Below, piece after piece: positions 57,648-64,000 of a stretch of DNA of 64,000 nucleotides. Origin of the DNA: Nitzschia sp. pyKryTriq1 (lineage: Eukaryota; Bacillariophyta; Bacillariophyceae; Bacillariales; Bacillariaceae). Made by a program: the position numbers and the translations under genes. How positions within the stretch are numbered: position 1 is the stretch's first letter; each line of letters begins with the position of its first letter. Where the stretch lies: NCBI GenBank assembly GCA_956465555.1, contig OY101116.1, forward strand, positions 3,596,001 through 3,660,000, in the 5' to 3' direction. Under the pieces are notes generated by a model. That model did not search any database. It had not been told where the DNA came from and saw only the letters and a list, made by a program, of their open reading frames with translations.

Positions 57648-59549
57648 ATGGGAAAGAAAGCAGCGCTCAAAGTGAACTTGGATTATTATTACGCGGAAGA
57701 TGACGATGACTACTGGGACGAAGATGACCAACTTCTCCCAAAGAAACCACAACCACCACCACCAGTCACCAGGGAACCAAGTCATTCCTCCAAAAATTCG
57801 CAGCAGAAAGCCGAAACAGTCCATGGGATACGGAAGAGCGCTTCCAAAGAGACGTCGAGGACGACAAGTTCCATCCAATTGTACCATCGAAGACCCGTCG
57901 GACGACCGTTTTCCACGCTTTTGTTGGAGCACGGGCATGAATCGTTGATATTCTACCTTGCGTGCTTTCTTGGCATGCGGGATATATCGGCCCTGAGCTG
58001 CGTGAATCGACAATTGGAGGAGGCATTGTCGAGTGAATCGCTGTACTGTCAACCATCCGCCATGCTGTTGCCCTGCCTGGAGGACTCCCCACTTCCGCGG
58101 TTATCCACCCCACGGCTAGCACGATCCTTGGCTCTGGAGTCCTCGACACTCTTTCAAATGCGCTCATCCAACTTCTCACGGGAAAAGACCATTCGTCAAA
58201 TTCAAAATATTCAAAGGGACGGCCATGTTGTGGATTCCATACTGTCTCCCTCTGGATCAAGAATAACTTGCCTCGGAGACGATGGATCAATACGCTCCTA
58301 CCGTGTTTCAGCGGAACCAGTGCATTCGAACGAGGCGCCAGCCATATTAGGGACCAAGCAAATTGTTCCAAATGACTGTATCGGAGTAATTGCATCTTGC
58401 TTGTCGCATCGACACTGTGCCGTCCTGTCGATGCCATCAACGGGTATCCGAAGGTACATTGTGTCTGTCGCCAGCACGGCTGACCTAACATCAAACAACG
58501 TTATTGCCTGGCAAAAAGATTTGATCATTCCAGTATCTGTCCGGGGATCTATGTTAGGAAATACAGGGAGCAATCAAGAGCCGTGCCTCAAGATTGACGA
58601 AACTCGACAGCAGCTGGTAGTTGTCTTTCGAACCTATCTGTTTGTATTGTCCCTCACGACCGGGGAGGCCGAGTGGGAACACACAATTGAACATACCAAC
58701 TGGGATGCCTGCATCATTCATGATACTTTCTTGGTGGCCATTGCAGGCCAAAAGCGGAAGAAACAACTCATAATTTATTGCTTGGATCGAAAGTCTCTTG
58801 TGGCATCTGGACGCTTGCCATCGGCTACCAACTGCGCTGGAGAGACTACTACTAGTACAAGCAGCAGCACAGGCGGAGCTTCTACCGGGCGAGTTGCCAG
58901 TATCCAGATCACCGTTTTTGCTGAACGCATTTGGTTTACGTATGATCTACAATTATTCTGCACTGGATGTATCTTTCGCCGCTTGAACCGTTGGAGAAAT
59001 ACTGAGAGGAGCGCGGATCACATGGAGGGAGTTCACTCAGCTGCATTGCGCATAAACCAGTTTCATTCGACGATGCCCTTGAATGCACCGCACAAGCCTG
59101 TTTTGAGACAATATTCGGGGCTTCTATATCTCGCTAACGGGCCTTTGATCAAAATCTTCGCCGCTGCGTCGGTTCAGTCGAGAGGCCCCGACCAGCAGCC
59201 CACTATCCAGCCAACGCACGTCCTGTGCGCCGAAGGAGATGTGGATTGTTTTCAAGCCGATTGCACCAAAATAATATGCGTTGTTAGTACGGAAAAGAAG
59301 CAGAGAGTTGAAGTCTTTCTGAATCCAAATGTTGTTGTCACTGGCGGCAAGAGTTCATTGTTCCATAGCATTTGTATAAAGAATGCCGACGTCTTTCGGA
59401 ATCGGCAAGAGCTACGGGACATTGAGTTTCGAAGTGGTAGGCTGTTGGTGACAGCTTTGAGGACTTCCCAAGTTTACCCTTACTACGTCCAAAGTTTTGC
59501 ATCGAGCCAGCAGAGCCAACTTCGAGTCTATGATTTACTTGAGATATAG
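57648..59549 (+). CDS. Putative F-box and beta-propeller-like protein
   Basis: An intronless 633-residue protein, starting at the ATG in GCAAGTATGGGAAAG. Residues 1-95 are acidic then basic and disordered (YYYAEDDDDYWDEDD; P-rich linker). Residues about 110-150 resemble an F-box: HESLIFYLACFLGMRDISALSCVNRQLEEALSSESLY in pieces, with the L..L..F/Y....D....S.V.R......S..L pattern. If correct, it would link an SCF ubiquitin ligase to a substrate. The rest (about 195-633) is beta-rich with repeated blade-like segments (SPSGSRITCLGDDGSIRSYRV; RTYLFVLSLTTGEAEWEHTI; KIICVVSTEKKQRVEVF), suggesting a divergent beta-propeller, without clear WD dipeptides. Both assignments rest on pattern only, and no specific family is recognised. 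Confidence 0.6.
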   Translation: MGKKAALKVNLDYYYAEDDDDYWDEDDQLLPKKPQPPPPVTREPSHSSKNSQQKAETVHGIRKSASKETSRTTSSIQLYHRRPVGRPFSTLLLEHGHESLIFYLACFLGMRDISALSCVNRQLEEALSSESLYCQPSAMLLPCLEDSPLPRLSTPRLARSLALESSTLFQMRSSNFSREKTIRQIQNIQRDGHVVDSILSPSGSRITCLGDDGSIRSYRVSAEPVHSNEAPAILGTKQIVPNDCIGVIASCLSHRHCAVLSMPSTGIRRYIVSVASTADLTSNNVIAWQKDLIIPVSVRGSMLGNTGSNQEPCLKIDETRQQLVVVFRTYLFVLSLTTGEAEWEHTIEHTNWDACIIHDTFLVAIAGQKRKKQLIIYCLDRKSLVASGRLPSATNCAGETTTSTSSSTGGASTGRVASIQITVFAERIWFTYDLQLFCTGCIFRRLNRWRNTERSADHMEGVHSAALRINQFHSTMPLNAPHKPVLRQYSGLLYLANGPLIKIFAAASVQSRGPDQQPTIQPTHVLCAEGDVDCFQADCTKIICVVSTEKKQRVEVFLNPNVVVTGGKSSLFHSICIKNADVFRNRQELRDIEFRSGRLLVTALRTSQVYPYYVQSFASSQQSQLRVYDLLEI

Positions 59550-60823
59550 TAACAAAAATAGGAACTGCAACCCAGAGATTGGCCTACAAGTATTTTGACA
59601 ACTCTCCACTCTAGCTCTCGAGGTATATATGGGAATCTGTCGAGACGAGGATAACCTTCTTGATTCTACTGTGTAAAAGGACCCTCACCACGAAGAGGCA
59701 ACTGGGATGTTGGTAGATGATGCTCGCTCAGCTCGTAGCCTTACCGGTACGAGTACTAGAGGGTAGCAGAGTTCGAGGGACCCACGGTAGAGCAGCAAAA
59801 AAGCGAACTCTCATGCCTCTACTAGTAGAGAGCTAATTTGACAACTACTTCTATTCGTGCCTTCTTACTGTATAGAGCTAATGGGAGTAGTTCGTTTCCT
59901 CGTGATTTTATCCTATACCGGTACTGATGTTGAGGCTATTTTTCCTCTTCGCCCCGCCCTGACCCCGTCGCGGTAACGGTATACCTATGTGCCGGTGCCG
60001 GTACCGGTAGTCTTCTTGAACTTATTCACGACACCAATCCCACGTCATAGTAGACGACACGTATCATTCATTACAACAGCTTTTAGCTTTTTTCTGACGA
60101 CGACGACGAATGACTACGGGGTACTACTAACGGTATTACACGTACCTGGTACAGAACCACGCACGCACGTGGTGCGTGGATATGTTTGTGGTCGGTCGTG
60201 CCAATCAAGGTCGTGCCTGCCTCTTCTCTCATCAACATACAGGGGGTTCTTCTGTGTTCCAGTTCTACTCCGGGTTTAGTCTGGTATCGCAATCAAGAAT
60301 TGCTTCATTTTTGACTCTAAAAGGCATTCCTTGATAAACTTCTGATGAATTGATGGATGGACGAGCAAAAAATAATGGTAATAATATCGTCTTAAAAATG
60401 ACTATTGATAAATGGGTCAGGAATAAAACGGCCACCGTGCTTTTTCGTACACGTACTCTACAGCTTTAGCCATTACTCGTAAATTTATTTGTACCGGTAC
60501 CGGTAGGGTCGGTACTGGTAGACTACCAGTACAGGTACCAGGTACCGATTATTTACTCGTTCGATACACTTAATGGGAATTGGATTTATTATTGCCCCTT
60601 GCTTGGAGTTCTTCCGAAATACACCGGTTTCTCGGTATTGGGAAGAAAACAGAGACCGCCTTTTCCAGCTCCTTGCTTCTCTACTACTACAGGTGCAGTT
60701 ACTGTAGTGCTGTATGTACACACAGTGCCTGTACCGCGGTAGTTTTCATCACCGACCACACAACACACAAAACTACTTGGCCGACAGCTCATCTCTATTA
60801 TTGTTCAACACAAACTCCTTACA
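59550..60823 (+). other. Intergenic region rich in GTACCGGTAC elements
   Basis: About 1.27 kb with no gene. TACCGGTACGAGTACTAGAGG (59741-59762) and CTACTAGTAGAGAG (59819-59832) occur in pieces. GCCGGTGCCGGTACCGGTAG (59990-60009) and GTACCGGTACCGGTAGGGTC (60491-60510) start further clusters, the second running on through CAGGTACCAGGTACC to about 60546. The last 250 bases before 60824 are the probable promoter/5' UTR of the next gene. Confidence 0.45.
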
Positions 60824-61423
60824 ATGCTCCCTGTTCCACTTGACACCACTGTCCCTGAAAGTGCTCCCCTATCGCCAAGCAGAATGGTGACACCTAGAGC
60901 CAAGAAAGCGGTCTCATGGCGTCCCTACGTCACGAACTTTGCGATCGAGCCCGTGAAGAGAGAAGACGGATACGACCTTTGGTGGACCAGTGAAGACATC
61001 TGCAGTTTCAAGAGTGAATGCCGGATGATTGTAAGGTGCATGAACAATTCGGAACATTTCTCCGAAAACGACGACTTGTGCACCCGGGGTTTGGAATCTA
61101 GAACAGAGTGTGGATCCAACCTGAGAAAGATGCGTCGCATCCAGTGTGCATTTGGTGTTCTAGACGAACAAGAGTATCAACGTGAAGAATCCATTCGAGA
61201 TGAAAACATGATTTCCGAAATATACATCAATCTCTGTGGAACTTCTTCTCAAGAGGCCCGCATTCGGGCTCTCCAAGATCAGAGAATCGCTCTGGAGGAG
61301 AGGACAACCGGCAGCGAGAGCAGCTCAGTGGGGTTCAAACAAGCGATGGACACTCTGTCTGCGTCGGGGCGACAGCTTTATACGGAGTCCAAACTAAATA
61401 GAGTTGCTGGTCAGGCTGCCTAA
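60824..61423 (+). CDS. Diatom-type conserved hypothetical protein (199 aa)
   Basis: An intronless ORF of 199 codons. The start ATG at 60824 or Met21 (60884) could be used. The conserved-looking core is KAVSWRPYV, DGYDLWWTSEDICSFKSEC, RMIVRCM, LCTRGLESRT, MRRIQCAFGVLDEQEYQRE and RDENMISEIYINLCG, then SSQEARIRALQDQRIALEE. I associate this pattern (WWTSEDICSFK...CTRGLE.RT...VL.EQ..QR...I.DE.MIS..Y) with many expanded diatom hypothetical proteins; its function is unknown to me. It is compact, charged, without signal peptide or TM, so cytosolic or nuclear. The spacing of basic and acidic helices suggests a helical bundle. It is followed by a 1.7-kb gene-poor stretch. Confidence 0.8.
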   Translation: MLPVPLDTTVPESAPLSPSRMVTPRAKKAVSWRPYVTNFAIEPVKREDGYDLWWTSEDICSFKSECRMIVRCMNNSEHFSENDDLCTRGLESRTECGSNLRKMRRIQCAFGVLDEQEYQREESIRDENMISEIYINLCGTSSQEARIRALQDQRIALEERTTGSESSSVGFKQAMDTLSASGRQLYTESKLNRVAGQAA

Positions 61424-63164
61424 AAAGCTGATTGCTTGCTACTATAATGCTGTTTCTTATTGTTCCTATTATTGTTCATGAATATCATGGTTACTGTAGT
61501 CTTCGCTTTGCCAAGTATGCTGTGCCGTAATGTGAGAGCAGAAGGACTAGCCAAGTCCATGACGAGTCCGATCAGTCTATACGAGCCTGGCGGCAACCGA
61601 TGCACGTCTTGGGTGTTCGTAGAGCTCAACGGTCATCGGCGAGAGCCGATGAGACTGATCGAGAGACGAGTCCAAGCAAGTCAGACGAAGACAAGCTCAG
61701 ATATCAACCAACCAGATAGTTGACATCCCTACTAGCATCTAGCATACTACGATACTTGGCTTTAATCAGCGGAAGAAGCAACTTGTTGTTGTCGGCCTGT
61801 GAAAACAGACTCGGCCGGAGGTGGCTCCCCAAAAAATTTAGCTGTCGGCGCTTGTCGCCACTCCTCCAACGCGCATCGTCGCGAGGGGCTTCCCATCATG
61901 TAAATTATTGATCCATGGGTACGTGTACCGTACGTGTACCTACCGGCACCCCATACATATCCAATCTATAGAATAGGCAAATCCAATCTCTAAAATTACT
62001 TAACGATTCTATGTCCTAAGCGACTCTGACACGCCAGCAACAAAATAAAACGTGATTCACCAGTGACACAAATTTTCACCATTTTTGAGCCTCCAAACCG
62101 CTCCATATCCAACCCAAATGGGCTCGAAGATGGCCCAAAACGACGCTTTCCACCAACTCGGTTTTTCAACAATCCCGACGCAATACTTCCACGATGCTTG
62201 CCATCCATCATCTCCTCCAGCATACAACCTCAGAACCTCATTTCCCATGGTTCCACACCAAGTTGGTTCATGGCGGCTTCTCGCTCTTGATCCACGGTGT
62301 CCATTTCGGCGGTATCGTCATCAGAGCTTTCATCAACGATATGCCCATTCGGTGGGTCCTCCAAACTGTACAACCTTTCTTGTTGGACATTGGGGGCAAA
62401 GGATGTTTTCACGATACGAACTCTTCCCCTCGCGGCTCCTTCCAAATTTGGTACCGCTATCTCGTTGTTCATCATCATCACCACTTCAGGTGGAATCTTG
62501 GTAGTCTCTTCGGTGGCTGTAGTTGGAATATCAATCCATGTAGAGTGTTCCTGTGTCAAGTTCTGGAAGACAACGTCCTGTGAGCATTCCTATATTCGTC
62601 AATACGGCCCAGTTGATCCGCTCAATAGACAACCAAAAGCAACAGGGAAAAGGAAGAAACGAGAAAACGAGGTAACGATCAACACAGTCGACAAATCAGC
62701 TCTCTCCCAACGGTATCCGTTCGACAGTGGCTTCGCGACGGTGGATGCGGTGGATGAGGACAAATAAGACCAAAGGACGCGCGGCAGCCGCGTGATGTCG
62801 TGCTATTTCTTCATGACGCATGCTTTTTTTGGGCAACGAAAGCATTCACCATGGAAGTGCCGTCAGAATGCCACATCCGAATTGCCTCTTGCAGAATGAC
62901 ATAAGCAAACATTGCACCAGATGCACGGCGGTAGTAGGTGTTGCCGTTCACCAATTCGTATGTTGATCTCTGGAAGGCAGCATTGACTATGTAGAAAGGA
63001 GCTCCAGGTAGGTAGGCGAAGGCGCAAAGAAGAGAGTGATACTCCACGAAAGAGAGACCAAACATCTCATTCAACCGCATGATGCAGCTTGCAGTCAACG
63101 AATGATGGACTGCTGGATTCAAATCTGGCGTAATAAAAGCCAATTCCGCATTCTCCCCCGACAG
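61424..63164. other. Gene-poor region with decayed-looking ORFs
   Basis: No confident gene. Minus-strand ORF 62230-62559 (109 codons; S/D/E-rich, RLYSLEDPPNGHIVDESSDDD) and 62811-63143 (110 codons; LNEMFGLSFVEYHSLLCAFAYLPG, GNTYYRRASGAMFAYVILQEA) have coding-like composition but no recognised family and are separated by stops. They could be exons of an unrecognised gene or remnants of a mobile element. A TACGTGTACCGTACGTGTACC cluster lies at 61919-61940. Confidence 0.35.
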
Positions 63165-63425
63165 TATACATTTATTTTTTTTATCGATGAAACAAACGAA
63201 AACAACGGGAACATTGAACTCTACCGAGATTCCTGTGGAATGCCGGCGTACGAGAGGGACGGTGGTAGATTGTTCGAAAAGATGAAGGCTGCGAAGATAG
63301 AGATGGAGAAAATCACCGCAAAATCTGGGACGCTACTGGTGTTTGATAGTCGCTGTCTGCATCAGTCAATGCCGAACATGACTGATGCGACAAGATGGAC
63401 GCTAAACTGGTTGGTCGAAGTGTAA
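63165..63425 (+). pseudogene. C-terminal fragment of a phytanoyl-CoA dioxygenase-like protein
   Basis: An 86-residue open segment preceded by an acceptor-like CCCCCGACAG. It reads FIDETNENNGNIELYRDSCG, then KSGTLLVFDSRCLHQSMPN and RWTLNWLVEV, matching the C-terminal half of PhyH-type 2OG-Fe(II) dioxygenases (D.T.ENG.L...PGSH...G....F.....H....N.....R...N). The distal iron-binding His (CLHQS) and the later 2OG-binding Arg (ATRW) are present. The proximal H-x-D and the N-terminal half were not found upstream on this strand within 2 kb. It may be the last exon of a gene with undetected upstream exons, or a truncated copy. I favour fragment. Confidence 0.55.
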
Positions 63426-64000
63426 ATAACTAAGGATTACTAGAGCTGCGTTGTTACTTTACTTTTACTTTACTTTTTCTTTAGCACTTCATGAGTATAC
63501 ATACAATGGATTTTGTGAAGCGGATGGAATATTTTCTGTTTTGGCATGAATTTTGTTGATCGCATTTTATTGCATTACCCCGCTCGGATGAGAAGTGATC
63601 GGATCGGTCACATTTTACCGAAGAAAGGGATGACAGACGGAAAAAGGACGAAAAGGGAGGAGAAGAACAAACAGACGCCGCAGACACGACAGACACTAAC
63701 CATTGGATATATCATAAAAAGTATTCGGATATGGAGAATCCTGAATGTTCGCTTATCCATTGGATATGCAAAAGACGCTACCGGTAGATGTGAGGCGAAG
63801 CCTGAAGCCTGGTCACTATTCAACTGGAGGCGAAGCTCTTCGTCGAGCGTTCGTTTTGTCGATTTTGGTTTCTTCCGTGGATTTTGAAGGAACATGCCAC
63901 ATCCACGACGGTACCTGGTACAAGTACTCTCTACAGTACTACCTGTAGTTACAGAGCAAGGATCTTCTATCTTCTTCCCATTCTTCATGGCAGCAGAGCG
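63426..64000. other. Window end, no supported gene
   Basis: Holds an ACTTTACTTTTACTTTACTTTT repeat near 63457-63480 in pieces, and overlapping ORFs on both strands (63546-63887 plus, 63608-63988 minus) without recognisable features. GGTACCTGGTACAAGTAC occurs at 63910-63927. Confidence 0.35.

Noticed and set aside
1-64000. Search by eye for tRNA, rRNA, CRISPR arrays, telomere repeats and intact LTR or DNA transposons
   Set aside because: No B-box-like GGTTCGANTCC pair in suitable structure, no regular spaced repeats, no telomeric runs and no reverse transcriptase, integrase or DDE motifs were found in the longer ORFs; a covariance-model scan could still reveal small RNAs.

Overview
This is a 64 kb stretch of a compact protist nuclear genome, most likely a diatom (ochrophyte). 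The evidence is: short spliceosomal introns (about 70-165 bp, GT-AG) in many genes; genes on both strands separated by 0.1-1.7 kb; eukaryote-only proteins (ASPM, APC4, CSTF77, Crooked neck, OPA3, OCRL); a diatom-style heat shock factor; and a small protein of a type I associate with diatoms (60824-61423). The taxonomic call is inference. I saw no rRNA, tRNA, CRISPR array or intact transposon.

Layout. 0-11.5 kb: a Pro/Gln-rich protein, the splicing factor CRNKL1/Clf1, a small Ser-rich ORF, OPA3, a tail-anchored cyclophilin whose introns 1 and 4 are copies of each other, a probable 2OG-Fe(II) oxygenase, and mitochondrial ribosomal protein bL28m. 11.9-15.9 kb: three neighbouring AIM24-family genes. 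16-27 kb: a five-exon, roughly 2,600-residue ASPM gene, head-to-head with a CPAP/SAS-4 (CENPJ)-like gene carrying a TCP10/G-box C-terminus. 27-34 kb: a peptide deformylase-like protein with a twin-arginine motif, GDP-L-fucose synthase, an M6-like secreted protein that has lost a zinc-binding His, and a two-TM protein with tandem SAP motifs. 34-46 kb: APC4, CSTF3 (CSTF77), a heat shock factor and an OCRL-type inositol 5-phosphatase. 47-64 kb: a membrane-anchored GH5-like glucanase, an orphan ORF, an NCS2/NAT purine permease, a PHOSPHO-like HAD phosphatase, an alpha/beta-hydrolase-like protein, an F-box-like protein, a diatom-type hypothetical protein, and the C-terminal half of a phytanoyl-CoA dioxygenase-like gene.

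Themes. Mitotic genes are over-represented for a random window (ASPM, CPAP-like, APC4), and the ASPM N-terminus carries four KEN tripeptides, the degron class read by the APC/C. RNA processing is represented by two HAT-repeat proteins (CRNKL1, CSTF77). Several genes are organellar (bL28m, OPA3, AIM24, deformylase).

The best candidates for something new are the full-length duplicated intron pair in the cyclophilin gene (introner-like), the head-to-head ASPM/CPAP-like pair, the three ASPM introns placed at the same point of the IQ motif, the exitron-like intron of the first gene, and a 0.4 kb inverted-repeat element at 33.66-34.08 kb. Intergenic DNA is also rich in short palindromes built on TACCGGTA and CTACTAGTAG. 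All splice sites were predicted by hand from frame and consensus and have no transcript support here.
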